From NCBI RefSeq assembly GCF_900111255.1, contig NZ_FOGP01000001.1, positions 222,894-286,893 of the forward strand: a stretch of 64,000 nt of DNA, in the 5' to 3' direction. The position numbers and the translations under genes are program-made. This DNA is from Parafannyhessea umbonata. Its GTDB lineage: Bacteria > Actinomycetota > Coriobacteriia > Coriobacteriales > Atopobiaceae. The notes under the pieces are model-generated. The model did not search any database, was not told the DNA's origin, and worked only from the letters and a program-made list of their open reading frames with translations. Every line of letters starts with the position of its first letter. Positions within the stretch are counted from its first letter, which is position 1. Below, in pieces: positions 8,622 to 16,767 of this stretch.

Positions 8622-9362
8622 ATGCCTCCTAAGTTCGACAAGTCTGATGGCGAGCTCCTATACGTGCAGGTCTCCGACTTTGTGCGCGAGAAGATCTACT
8701 CCAAGGATTGGGGCGTCGACGAGCCTATTCCCTCCGAGCACGAGCTGATGGAAATGCTCCAACTCTCGCGTGGAACCGTCCAGAAGGGCATCCGCCAGCT
8801 GGTGGACGAGGGCTTGCTGGTTCAGCAGCGTGGTCGTGGCACCTTTGTCGTTCAGCCCGTGATGGCCCGGCCTACCTCGAACAACCTACTCTCGTTTGGC
8901 GAGTCCATGAGCAAGCAGGGCGTCAAGTACACCACGAAGGTCGTCAAGTGCGAGGTCAGGCCCTCTGAGCCCCTGTGCTCCGAGAACCTCCAGATTGAGC
9001 TTGGCAGTCTCTTTCTGTATCTGTGCCGCGTGCGCTACGTGCGCCGTCGTGCCGTCATGTTCATCGAGAGCCACCTCAACCTGCTCGCATGTCCCGGGCT
9101 CGAGAAAGTCGACTTCGAGCACGAGTCGCTCTTCGCCGCCGTCGAGCGCACAAGCCGCCACAAGATCGGTCGCTCCGAGATGGTCTACACCGCCCGCACC
9201 GCGGGCAAGGTCCGCGGCGGCTACCTCGAGTGCGACGAGCATGCTCCCGTCCTTGAGCTTGACCAGTTGGTGAGACTCGACGACGGAACGCCGTTCGAGT
9301 GGGGTAGCGTCTGGCTTCCCGCCAACCGCTGCGTCATCTCCAACGAGACTCGTCGCGCATAG
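8622..9362 (+). CDS. GntR-family (HutC/UTRA) transcriptional regulator
   Basis: Regulator of 246 aa. Residues about 13-80 form the GntR winged helix-turn-helix (IPSEHELMEMLQLSRGTVQKGIRQLVDEGLL, then the wing QRGRGTFV). The rest matches a UTRA ligand-binding domain that in this subfamily binds small sugars, amino acids or their phosphates. The ATG has GAAGAAGGA upstream. It precedes the amylase gene on the same strand, separated by 455 bases; relatives of this subfamily often control a neighbouring sugar operon, so the amylase is a candidate target (inference). Confidence 0.9.
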   Translation: MPPKFDKSDGELLYVQVSDFVREKIYSKDWGVDEPIPSEHELMEMLQLSRGTVQKGIRQLVDEGLLVQQRGRGTFVVQPVMARPTSNNLLSFGESMSKQGVKYTTKVVKCEVRPSEPLCSENLQIELGSLFLYLCRVRYVRRRAVMFIESHLNLLACPGLEKVDFEHESLFAAVERTSRHKIGRSEMVYTARTAGKVRGGYLECDEHAPVLELDQLVRLDDGTPFEWGSVWLPANRCVISNETRRA

Positions 9363-9390
9363 CCACATCGGCCTTTAGCCGAACCTATTC

Positions 9391-9431
9391 CGCCCACACC
9401 GTCGTGTAATTCCCTCCGAGCGGTGTGGGCG
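9391..9431. other. perfect 11-bp hairpin after gntR
   Basis: CGCCCACACCG (9391-9401) and CGGTGTGGGCG (9421-9431) are exact reverse complements around a 19-base loop. No T-run follows on either side, so it is not a standard Rho-independent terminator. It may end the gntR transcript or be part of the neighbouring repeat element. Confidence 0.5.
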
Positions 9432-9439
9432 CTCACTAC

Positions 9440-9552
9440 AATCGGCCGCAGGAAGCTCTCGGTCACCAAAATCGCCCGGAGGAAGCTCTCTCCTCCACGT
9501 TTGCCCAGCAAAACCAAGCCCAAAGAGCTTCCGCGAGCCGATTTGGGTGACC
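9440..9552. repeat. 30-base repeat unit, direct and inverted copies
   Basis: A 30-base unit at 9461-9490 begins GGTCACCAAAATCG and ends GGAAGCTCTC. Its last 21 bases are repeated directly upstream (9440-9460, two or three differences). An inverted copy lies at 9523-9552, matching at about 24 of 30 positions. The two inverted arms can fold into a long hairpin with a 32-base loop. There are no spacers of the CRISPR kind and no transposase. Likely an intergenic repeat family. Confidence 0.6.
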
Positions 9553-9817
9553 GAAGAGGGCAACCGTTCGATGTGCCGCGCGAAGCTCTCCTTTCGCAAG
9601 GCCGCGAGATTCCTTGGTGGGCCCTGCGCAGAAGGGGCACGCGCGCCGCTACTCTTGTCAAATGCCGCTTGCAATCAACCACCCTTCAAGAATCCGTCGC
9701 CAATTCCTGTCGGCTACCGCAAAAGCGCATAACGCGCGGGTTACGGTGGTCGAAAGCGTTGCGGCCGCATATGTTGACTGAACTACAATTGCGTAAAACC
9801 CAATCAGAGGAGCGCGT

Positions 9818-11188
9818 ATGAGCTGGTACGAGGAAGCGGTCGTCTACCAAATCTACCCCCTGGGCCTGACGGGGGCTCCGTATGAGAACGATGGATCGTC
9901 CGAGCCCGTTTCTCGGCTCGGCCAGCTCGTAGACAACGGTTGGATCGAGCACATGGCCAAGCTTGGGGCGACGTGCCTGCTGCTGAACCCCGTGTTCGAG
10001 AGCCTCTCGCACGGCTACGACACAAGCGACTATAAGGTGGTCGACCGGCGCCTTGGCACCAACCAGGACTTGCGTGACGTGGTCGACGCCTGTCACGAGG
10101 CGGGCATCAAGGTGCTGCTTGACGGCGTGTTCAACCATGTCGGCCGAGGCTTCTGGGCCTTCAGGGACGTTCTTGAGCATCGTGAGGGGAGCCCCTACGC
10201 CGGTTGGTTCAACATCGACTGGGGCGGAAACAACCAGTGGAACGACGGCCTCTCCTACGAATGCTGGGAGGGCGTGCCGTACCTTGCGAAGCTCAACCAC
10301 AACAACCACGAGCTCAACGCCTACCTCGCCGACGTCATCCGCGGGTGGGAGAGCGAGTTCGACGTCGATGGCATCAGGCTGGACGTGGCGTACTGCCTAG
10401 ATGCGGGCTTCCTGGGATACTTGCGTGACATCGCCAACGAGCTGACCGAAATGCGCAGCGAGCGCCTTGGCGAGCGCGACGGCAAGTTCGTGCTCGTGGG
10501 CGAGACCATGTTCGGCGACTACAACCAGTGGATGGGAGACCGCGCCTGCGACTCGGTGACCAACTACGAGGCGTACAAGGGACTGTGGTCGTCGGCCAAC
10601 TCCGCGAACATGCACGAGATCGCCTATGCGCTCGCGCGACAGAGCGGCAGCGACCCCTGGGACCTCTACACGGGAAAGCACCTCCTGAACTTCCTCGACA
10701 ACCACGACGTGCCGCGCATCGCGACGAAGCTCGACGATGTCCGACACCTGCGCCCTCTCTATGGCCTGCTGTTCGGCATGGTTGGCGTGCCCAACGTCTA
10801 CTACGGTAGCGAGTGGGGAATCGAGGGCGAGCAGAGCTTTGGCGACCACGAGATACGTCCCGCGCTCGACGCTCCCGAATGGAACGAGCTGACCGATTGG
10901 ATCGCGGCGCTCTCGGCGAGGCGTGCGAGCGGGGCTGCAGGCTCAGAGGCTCTCTGCTGGGGCGACTATGCTCAGATCGAGGTGCAGCCGCGTCAGCTCC
11001 TGTTCCAGCGCAAGAGCCAGCACGAGCGCCTTCTGGTGGCCATCAACATGGCCAATGAACCCTACGTATTCCACTTCGACGCCGGCTGCGGCAGAGCGGT
11101 CGACGTCATTGACGGCTCCGAGCACGACTTCGGCGGCGGCTCCGAGGTCGAGCCCTTCTCCTGCCACTATTGGCTCTGCGAGCGCTAG
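9818..11188 (+). CDS. GH13 alpha-amylase family glycosidase
   Basis: Glycoside hydrolase of 456 aa with the GH13 barrel and a short C-terminal beta domain. Conserved regions in order: DGVFNHVG (region I), GIRLDVAY with the nucleophile Asp (region II), LVGETMFG with the acid/base Glu (region III), and LDNHDVPRI with the transition-state Asp (region IV). No signal peptide is seen, so it acts inside the cell, probably on maltodextrins. Short length and lack of an N-terminal N-domain argue against a classical neopullulanase. GAGGAG precedes the ATG. It lies downstream of a GntR regulator and is followed by a terminator hairpin. Confidence 0.9.
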   Translation: MSWYEEAVVYQIYPLGLTGAPYENDGSSEPVSRLGQLVDNGWIEHMAKLGATCLLLNPVFESLSHGYDTSDYKVVDRRLGTNQDLRDVVDACHEAGIKVLLDGVFNHVGRGFWAFRDVLEHREGSPYAGWFNIDWGGNNQWNDGLSYECWEGVPYLAKLNHNNHELNAYLADVIRGWESEFDVDGIRLDVAYCLDAGFLGYLRDIANELTEMRSERLGERDGKFVLVGETMFGDYNQWMGDRACDSVTNYEAYKGLWSSANSANMHEIAYALARQSGSDPWDLYTGKHLLNFLDNHDVPRIATKLDDVRHLRPLYGLLFGMVGVPNVYYGSEWGIEGEQSFGDHEIRPALDAPEWNELTDWIAALSARRASGAAGSEALCWGDYAQIEVQPRQLLFQRKSQHERLLVAINMANEPYVFHFDAGCGRAVDVIDGSEHDFGGGSEVEPFSCHYWLCER

Positions 11189-11233
11189 CGCAGAACGAAG
11201 GACATAGGGGAGAAGGACACGGCACCAAAGAAG

Positions 11234-11270
11234 GCGCCCGGCACGAGCCTGATGGTCGTGTCGGGCGCTT
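11234..11270. terminator. bidirectional terminator between amylase and ABC genes
   Basis: Arms 11234-11246 and 11256-11268 form a 13-bp stem with one G-T pair. TTGCGTT follows on + and CTTCTTT on the minus strand. It separates the convergent amylase and ABC ATPase genes. Confidence 0.7.
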
Positions 11271-11314
11271 GCGTTATCGGGTGAGGCTGCGGGCGAGTTG
11301 CTGGGCCCTGACGG

Positions 11315-12067
11315 CTACGAGTGGTAGCTGCGGAAGAAGGCCTGCGTCTCGGGGTCGGAACTGTTGTCCATGACGTCCTCGGGCGTGCCGTTCTCGGCAA
11401 TCGTGCCGTGGCGCAGCAGCACGATGCGGTCGGCCGCCTTGTGGGCGAAACTCATCTCGTGGGTCGCCATGAGAATTGTGGCACCCTGGTCCTTCAGCTC
11501 GGCAACCATGTCGAGGACCTCGCCGACGAGCAGCGGGTCGAGGGCGGAGGTGATCTCGTCTAGCAGGAGCAGCTCCGGCTCGGTCATGAGGGCGCGGCAG
11601 ATGGCGACGCGCTGCTGCTGGCCGCCAGACAGGCGGTCCGGGTACTCGTTGGCCTTGTGGTCCATGCCGATGCGTTTGAGCAGGCTCATGGCCTTCTTCT
11701 CCGCCTGGGCGCGGTCCCACTTGAATACCTTGCGTGCCGCGAGGGTGACGTTGTTCAGGACGGTCATGTGGGGGAACAGGTTGAACTGCTGGAACACGAC
11801 GCCGATGCGTGCGCGGGCCCTGTCCATGTTGATGCGAGGGTCGGTGATGTCGGTGTCGCTCAGCCAGATCTGGCCGTCGTCGACCTGCTCCAGGAGGTTG
11901 ACGCACTTCATGAGCGTGGACTTGCCGGAGCCCGAGGGACCAAGCAGCGCGACGACCTCGTGCTGCTTGATGTCGAAGGACACATGGTCCAAAACGGTGT
12001 TGCTGCCGAAGCGCTTGCAGACGCCATCCAGGCGCAGGACGGTTTCGGCGGATGCGGACTCGGACAT
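11315..12067 (-). CDS. polar amino-acid ABC transporter ATP-binding protein
   Basis: ATPase of 250 aa that powers uptake with the permease and binding protein upstream. Walker A GPSGSGKSTLMK, Q-loop region VVFQQFNLFPHMTV, signature LSGGQQQRVAICRA, Walker B LLLLDEITSALDP and switch His in ATHEMSFA are all present. The FNLFPHMTV and LDPLLV wording is typical of the glutamine/polar amino-acid (GlnQ-like) family. Its ATG overlaps the permease stop as TAATG, indicating translational coupling. The convergent terminator at 11234-11270 ends the operon. Confidence 0.93.
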   Translation of the reverse strand: MSESASAETVLRLDGVCKRFGSNTVLDHVSFDIKQHEVVALLGPSGSGKSTLMKCVNLLEQVDDGQIWLSDTDITDPRINMDRARARIGVVFQQFNLFPHMTVLNNVTLAARKVFKWDRAQAEKKAMSLLKRIGMDHKANEYPDRLSGGQQQRVAICRALMTEPELLLLDEITSALDPLLVGEVLDMVAELKDQGATILMATHEMSFAHKAADRIVLLRHGTIAENGTPEDVMDNSSDPETQAFFRSYHS

Positions 12068-12924
12068 TAGACAAGACCTCCCGTACGCTCTCGAGAGCGA
12101 AGCTTTGCGGTGTACCAGTCGTTAAGAAGGATGAAGGGGACGCTGAGCAGGATAAACAGGATGCTCGCCACGACGTAGGGCGTGAAGTTGTAGGTCTTGG
12201 CGACGGCAATCTGGGCTGCGCGAACCGCGTCCACGGCACCCAGGGTCGAAATCAGGCCAACGTCCTTCTGCATCGAGATGAAGTCGTTCATCAGGGCAGG
12301 TGCGATCTTGCGGAGCGCCTGCGGGATGATGACCAGGCGCATGGTCTGGCCTGAGGTCAGGCCGAGCGACCTTGCGGAGGCGCGCTGCGAGGGGTGCACG
12401 TCCTGGAATCCCGCGCGCAGAACCTCGGCGATGTAGGCGGAGTAGGACATCACGACGGCCACCGTGCCCAGGATTGCCGGGTCGACGCGGCCAAAGAGGC
12501 CGAGGCCGGGTATGCCGAATCCGATGAGGTAGAGCACGACCAGCATGGGGATGCCGCGCATGACCGTGGTGTAGAACCTCGCGACGACGCGCAGCGGGAA
12601 CATGACCGCCGAGGTGGTGATGCGGATGAGCGCGAGCGCGCCGCCCAGAACAGCGACGCCAATCACTGCGACCACGAGCACGCGGAGGTTGAGCATGAGG
12701 CCGTCGAGGACCTGAGGCCAGGCCTGGGCAAAGTACTCAGCCGAGAAGAACGACTCCTGGACCCTGGGCCAGCCAGGGGAGTTGGAGAGTCCGAAGGCGA
12801 CGAGCCCTACGAAGATGAGCGACGAGGCGATGCTCGTCAGGACAGAGCGTATGCTCTGCTTCTTGCGGTATGCCTGCCGCTCTAGCTCGATGTCACTCGT
12901 GGTGACGGTGGTGCAGTCATTCAT
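12067..12924 (-). CDS. polar amino-acid ABC transporter permease
   Basis: Membrane permease of 285 aa if started at MNDCTTVTT. A hydrophilic N-terminal segment is followed by about five hydrophobic segments. The EAA-type cytoplasmic loop appears as EVLRAGFQDVHPSQRASARSLGL, where the HisM/GlnP family contacts the ATPase. An in-frame ATG at 12966 lies further upstream but neither start has a strong ribosome site; the chosen one has only GAGAAAGAG at some distance. The stop overlaps the ATPase start. The binding-protein gene lies upstream across a hairpin, so this gene is probably read through at lower level. Confidence 0.88.
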   Translation of the reverse strand: MNDCTTVTTSDIELERQAYRKKQSIRSVLTSIASSLIFVGLVAFGLSNSPGWPRVQESFFSAEYFAQAWPQVLDGLMLNLRVLVVAVIGVAVLGGALALIRITTSAVMFPLRVVARFYTTVMRGIPMLVVLYLIGFGIPGLGLFGRVDPAILGTVAVVMSYSAYIAEVLRAGFQDVHPSQRASARSLGLTSGQTMRLVIIPQALRKIAPALMNDFISMQKDVGLISTLGAVDAVRAAQIAVAKTYNFTPYVVASILFILLSVPFILLNDWYTAKLRSRERTGGLV

Positions 12925-12970
12925 GTGGGAAGACTCTTTCTCGTGAGCGTGTAAAACCGTGCGCATACAC

Positions 12971-12999
12971 AATAAAAGGCCGGAGCGTATGCCCCGGCC
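12971..12999 (-). terminator. intra-operon terminator between binding protein and permease
   Basis: On the minus strand GGCCGGGGC-ATAC-GCTCCGGCC (12999 to 12978) is followed by TTTTATT. It lies directly behind the binding-protein stop codon and before the permease. Partial termination here would give excess binding protein over transporter, a common arrangement. Confidence 0.8.
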
Positions 13000-13020
13000 C
13001 CCTAAGTGAATTGGAAACAC

Positions 13021-13908
13021 TTATTTTTCAAGCATCGGGACGTTCGAGGTGTAGTCCGCCAGCCACTCGTCCTGGAGCTTCTTGACGGTGCCGTCGTCGA
13101 TCAGCGCGTTCATCGCGTCGGTGACGAATGGGGTGAGGGGAGAGTCCTTTTTCAGGGTGACGCCGGTGCCCTCAGGATCCTCGGTGCCAGGGATCTGACC
13201 AACGACGATGGCGTTATCTACCTGGCCGGACTCGACCATGTAGACGGCCTCGGGCGTGTCGGTGACGAGCGCGTCGCACTGGCCGGACGTTACGGCCTGA
13301 GCCGCGATGGAGTTGTCGTCGAAGATGCTGATGCCCTCGTCGCTCCCGTCCTTGATCGCGTCCTTGACGTAGTCGCCGGCGGTCGAGCCCACCATGACGG
13401 CGATGTTTGCAGAGGCGAGGTCCTTGCACGACTTCGCGCCTGCATACTTTCCGTCCTTGGGCACGACGACGGACTGGGTCGCGCGGAAGTACGCGGGCGA
13501 GAAGTCGACGGCCTTCTTGCGATCGTCGCTGATGGAGACCTGCTGGATGTTGAGGTCCCAGTTGTGGTCGCCGGGGGCACAGGCCTCGTCGAAGGACGTG
13601 CGGGTCCACACGACCTCGTCCTTGGAGAAGCCCATCTTGTCGGCCAGCGCATATGCGAGCGCGGCCTCGAATCCCTTGCCGGAGTTGGGGTCGTCGCCGA
13701 TGACCCAGGGCTCCCATGCGGGGTCGCCCGTCGCGATGGTGAGCTTGCCCTGCTCGAAGGTCAGCTGCTTGGGGTCTTTCGAGTCTGCTGCAGCGCTGCT
13801 GTCGCTCGACGAACCACCGCAGGCCGCAAGGCCGAGCGTGGCGAGTGTAGAGGCGCAGACGGCGATGGCCTGGCGCCTGTTGAGGTTGGGGTTGGTCGAG
13901 AAGTGCAT
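13021..13908 (-). CDS. amino-acid ABC transporter substrate-binding lipoprotein
   Basis: Binding protein of 295 aa of the bacterial extracellular solute-binding family 3. The N-terminus carries an Arg-Arg (NLNRRQA), a hydrophobic stretch and the lipobox LGLAACGG, giving a lipid-anchored protein outside the membrane after cleavage before Cys. The mature part begins with a Ser-rich linker. Typical motifs: GKGFEAALAYALADKMGF and FSPAYFRATQSVVV. It captures a polar amino acid; which one is not readable. AAGGGAGAAACC precedes the ATG. It is the first gene of the minus-strand operon. Confidence 0.92.
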   Translation of the reverse strand: MHFSTNPNLNRRQAIAVCASTLATLGLAACGGSSSDSSAAADSKDPKQLTFEQGKLTIATGDPAWEPWVIGDDPNSGKGFEAALAYALADKMGFSKDEVVWTRTSFDEACAPGDHNWDLNIQQVSISDDRKKAVDFSPAYFRATQSVVVPKDGKYAGAKSCKDLASANIAVMVGSTAGDYVKDAIKDGSDEGISIFDDNSIAAQAVTSGQCDALVTDTPEAVYMVESGQVDNAIVVGQIPGTEDPEGTGVTLKKDSPLTPFVTDAMNALIDDGTVKKLQDEWLADYTSNVPMLEK

Positions 13909-14155
13909 GGTTTCTCCCTTTCGCGCTCGCCTTGGCGGACGGGTGCTTGCTGTGGTGGGTGTATGTGTGCGACCTGCTATTTTCGCACTGTCGTGAGCAT
14001 AGCAGAGGCGCTGCCTCGCGATTGTTAGGTGATAGTTACAACTAGTTATCTCGCGCTTCGATAGCCCAGCTCAGACATGTTGCGAGGCGAGCTCTCCCGC
14101 GTCTCGCCCGGGTCTTGTCTATACTGGCAGGAGCAAAATTACGGAGGGGAGACAC

Positions 14156-14935
14156 ATGATGCATACCGTTGCGGTTCTGAGTGCCCTGCAAAAGGAGTCG
14201 CTGGCCTTCTTCGAGCTTCCGGGCGAGAAGAGCTTGCGCCATTGCGGCGTGGAGTATGCGGAGCGCGATGTTTCGGGCGTCAGGGTGGTCGCCGCGAACG
14301 GGGGCATGGGGACCATAAACAGCGCGGCGTCAGCCCAGTTCCTCATTGACCGCTTCGGTCCGGATGCCCTCCTGTTCTGCGGAATCGCCGGAAGCCTCAA
14401 TCCCCGCATCGGCCAAGGCGACGTGGTCGTGGGCGCGCGCCTGGAGTGCCTCGACTCCGACATGCAGATCATCGCGGAGTCCGAGCCCAACCTGACAAGC
14501 TTCCCCTCAGACGAGGGACTCGTGAGCCTGGCCCAGGCCGAGCTCGAGTCGCGTGGCTTCGAGCGCGTGCCGTCGGTCGAGCAGATGGGTGGGGAGGTGC
14601 TTGATGCGGCGTATGGCACGCTCGAGCAGCACGAGCCGCGCTTCGTGACGGGCGCCATAGCGACGAGCGACCTGTTTTCGACCGAGCCTGACGTGCTTCG
14701 CAAGGTCCGTAGCCGCTACGCGGCGGACTGCGAGGAGATGGAGGGCGTCGCCGCGGCGCAGGTCGCCGCCCGAGCGGGCATCCCCTTCCTGGCCGTGCGC
14801 TCCATCAGCAATGTGTGCGGAGAGGCCTATGAGGAGCTCGACGGACGTGACGATGACCTTGCCACGACGGCACGCCTCGCGGCCCAGGTGGCTCTGGGCG
14901 TTATTCGCAGGATGCCTGCCCAGAGGCAAGGGTAA
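14156..14935 (+). CDS. MTA/SAH nucleosidase-like protein, Asp-to-Asn variant
   Basis: Nucleoside phosphorylase-superfamily protein of 259 aa, closest in layout to 5'-methylthioadenosine/S-adenosylhomocysteine nucleosidase. The catalytic-water Glu (E14 in SALQKE), the GIAGSL phosphate/ribose region and E196 of CEEMEGVA, which binds ribose hydroxyls, are kept. In adenine-specific MTAN the next key residue is Asp in the RAISD motif; here it is Asn (N219 in RSISN). In the same superfamily Asn at this place goes with 6-oxopurines such as hypoxanthine. So a substrate like S-inosylhomocysteine or another inosine-type nucleoside is possible (inference). GGAGGGG precedes the ATG. Its 3' end overlaps the convergent cupin gene by 35 bases. 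Confidence 0.82.
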   Translation: MMHTVAVLSALQKESLAFFELPGEKSLRHCGVEYAERDVSGVRVVAANGGMGTINSAASAQFLIDRFGPDALLFCGIAGSLNPRIGQGDVVVGARLECLDSDMQIIAESEPNLTSFPSDEGLVSLAQAELESRGFERVPSVEQMGGEVLDAAYGTLEQHEPRFVTGAIATSDLFSTEPDVLRKVRSRYAADCEEMEGVAAAQVAARAGIPFLAVRSISNVCGEAYEELDGRDDDLATTARLAAQVALGVIRRMPAQRQG

Positions 14936-15389
14936 AGCCCGCGTACATGAAGCCGGGGCTCACCATGCACGAGACCAGCGCGTCCTCGTCTGCGGGCACG
15001 GTGCGCTGCCAGACGCCGGCAGGCACCACGAACTGAGTCCGTGCGCCCTTCTCGTCCAGGGAAAGGACAATCCGCTCAACCTGGCTCTCGTCGGGCTCGC
15101 TTCCCGAGCCGGCGATCTCGAGTGTGACGGCGCCGGGTCCGTGCCAGAGCCAGGCCTCGTCGGCGTCCACGACGTGCCAGGCGCTCGCGTCGCCTGCGGG
15201 CAGGAGGAAGTAGATGAGAGACGCCAGGGGACGCCCCTCGGTGGAGTCCTCTCCCATGTTGGTGGCATCGCCCGTCGCGGCGGCGCTTGACTGCCAGGTT
15301 CGGCGGTACCATCCTCCCTCCGGGTGCTTCGCGAGTCCCAGCGAGTCGACCAGGTGCTGGGCGTACGGGCTAATTCCAGATGCGGTCAT
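14901..15389 (-). CDS. cupin protein, DUF985 family
   Basis: Small cupin of 162 aa. The family start SLGLAKHPEGGWYRRTW, the IYFLLPAGDASAWHVVDADEAWLWHGPG core and the C-terminal PGF are typical of DUF985 (cupin_5) proteins, whose biochemical role is not known to me. The chosen ATG (15389) has GAGGGAAG upstream and lies inside the last codons of the deaminase gene, overlapping it by 20 bases, which implies translational coupling. Its stop lies within the end of the convergent nucleosidase gene. The linkage to S-adenosylhomocysteine genes may hint at a role with nucleosides or a sugar product. Confidence 0.82.
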   Translation of the reverse strand: MTASGISPYAQHLVDSLGLAKHPEGGWYRRTWQSSAAATGDATNMGEDSTEGRPLASLIYFLLPAGDASAWHVVDADEAWLWHGPGAVTLEIAGSGSEPDESQVERIVLSLDEKGARTQFVVPAGVWQRTVPADEDALVSCMVSPGFMYAGFTLASGQASCE

Positions 15390-16713
15390 ACACGACACTT
15401 CCCTCGATGATTGTTGCCTTGCAGCTGCCGGACCCATGGCGCACGAACTCCTCGAGCGTGTCCTCGAGCGCCTGCGGAGAAGAGACGTTCACCGGGATGT
15501 CGAAGAACGCCAGGTCCGCGGAGGCGCCCACGTTGATCTGGCCGATGCGCTTGGGGCCGCAGTTGAGTCCCATCGATTCGGCGCCGCCCAGGGTCATCAT
15601 GCGGATGAGCCTGTGCGAGAGGTCCGCTCCCTCGTAGCCCTGCGCGATGGCGAGGTCATACAGGACGGAGACGTCGTCCAGCACGTCGAGGCTCGGACAC
15701 GACGAGAGGGAGTCGGTGCCGACGGAGAGGGGGTTGCCCTCCTCGAGGTAGCGTGCGATGGGCGCGTTCTTCTGGGTGCAGGTGATTCTGTTCGAGCGCG
15801 GGCACAGGGCGACGGAGACGCCGCGCTGGCGCAGGATCCTGCGGTCCTCGCGTGACGCGTGGACGCCATGGGCTATGTGCACGTCGGGCCCGAGTACCGC
15901 AAGCTGGTCCAGGAACTGGATGGCGCTTGCGCCGGCGCCCGCGCGCTTGAGGTCGTTGAAGCCGCTCCACTCCGTGCGGTTCCACGCCCAGGATGTCTGG
16001 TTGGTCAGCTTGGAGGGGAGCTTTCCCGCCTCGGCAGGAGTCTCGCCAAGGTGGACGTGGAGCCTCATGCCCAGTCGACGTGCGATGTCGGGCAGGTCGA
16101 GCAGCGGACCAGATCCGAGCGAGTAGGGGGCATGGGGGCTGATGCCGATCTCGGTGACCCCCATGGACCTGATGACCTCGATCTGGGCCAGCAGGTCCTG
16201 GACGCCCTTGCGCTGCCAGTCCTCGTTGTTCCAGTCCATTACCTCCCAATACGTGATGCCATGCATGCCCTGGGAGGTCAGGGCGTCGGCTGCCTCGAGG
16301 TCAGAGGCGATGTCTGCCGCCGCCGTGGTGCCGGCCTCGACCATCATGCGCGCGCCCTCGTGTGCCCACTCGCGCCAGGGCTTGCGCTCGGGGCTGTCGT
16401 ATATCTTGTTGAAGGCCAGCTCCCAGTCGCGGAAGCTCGGGTAGGTCGATTGGCCGACCGAGGCCATGCCGGTGTACTGGAGGTGCGTGTGCGCGTTGAC
16501 GAGGCCTGGAGTGACAAGGCCGTGCCAGTTCCTGGTCTCGACGTCACCCGCGTCCTTACGGTCGTCGCGCAGCTTCTGCTCGACCCAGTCGCGCGTTCCC
16601 ACGTGGAGAACGCGACCGTCACGCACCGCCACGGCTCCGTCGCAGATGACGGGCCCGGTTACGGGAATGACGAGGGGCGCAGTGTACAGGGTTACCGTTG
16701 CTTTGTCGTTCAT
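15370..16713 (-). CDS. S-adenosylhomocysteine deaminase-type amidohydrolase
   Basis: Amidohydrolase of 447 aa of the SAH/MTA deaminase-chlorohydrolase group. Metal ligands and catalytic residues are visible: NAHTHLQYTGM (HxH), HVHLGETPAE (metal His and catalytic Glu), HGVHASREDRRILRQRGVSVALCPRSN (catalytic His and the family-typical CPxSN), and VGTDSLSS (metal Asp). Such enzymes convert the adenine of SAH, MTA or 5'-deoxyadenosine to hypoxanthine. The ATG at 16713 has TTGGAGC upstream. It sits 54 bases behind the SahH-like gene and overlaps the cupin gene, forming an operon. Confidence 0.87.
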   Translation of the reverse strand: MNDKATVTLYTAPLVIPVTGPVICDGAVAVRDGRVLHVGTRDWVEQKLRDDRKDAGDVETRNWHGLVTPGLVNAHTHLQYTGMASVGQSTYPSFRDWELAFNKIYDSPERKPWREWAHEGARMMVEAGTTAAADIASDLEAADALTSQGMHGITYWEVMDWNNEDWQRKGVQDLLAQIEVIRSMGVTEIGISPHAPYSLGSGPLLDLPDIARRLGMRLHVHLGETPAEAGKLPSKLTNQTSWAWNRTEWSGFNDLKRAGAGASAIQFLDQLAVLGPDVHIAHGVHASREDRRILRQRGVSVALCPRSNRITCTQKNAPIARYLEEGNPLSVGTDSLSSCPSLDVLDDVSVLYDLAIAQGYEGADLSHRLIRMMTLGGAESMGLNCGPKRIGQINVGASADLAFFDIPVNVSSPQALEDTLEEFVRHGSGSCKATIIEGSVVYDRIWN

Positions 16714-16767
16714 TGCTTGCTCCAAGGTGCCGCGAGGGCGGTGTTGCGTATTGGGATGCGGGAGGCG

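Larger units (their letters stand above)
9363..9817 (+). other. 455-base intergenic region with repeat element
   Basis: No credible gene here. It holds a perfect 11-bp inverted repeat (9391-9401 with 9421-9431), a direct and inverted repeat cluster (9440-9552), a loosely related GAAGCTCTC copy at 9582-9590, and AT-richer sequence just before the amylase gene that may hold its promoter (TACAAT at 9784-9789). The open frame through it on + has no ribosome site and an atypical Arg/Lys/Ser composition. Confidence 0.6.

Noticed and set aside
9440-9552. CRISPR-like array
   Set aside because: Repeat copies adjoin without unique spacers, one is inverted, and no cas genes are present.
9423-9821. 132-codon open frame in the amylase upstream region
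   Set aside because: No ribosome site, Arg/Lys/Ser-rich random-like sequence, and it runs through the repeat element.
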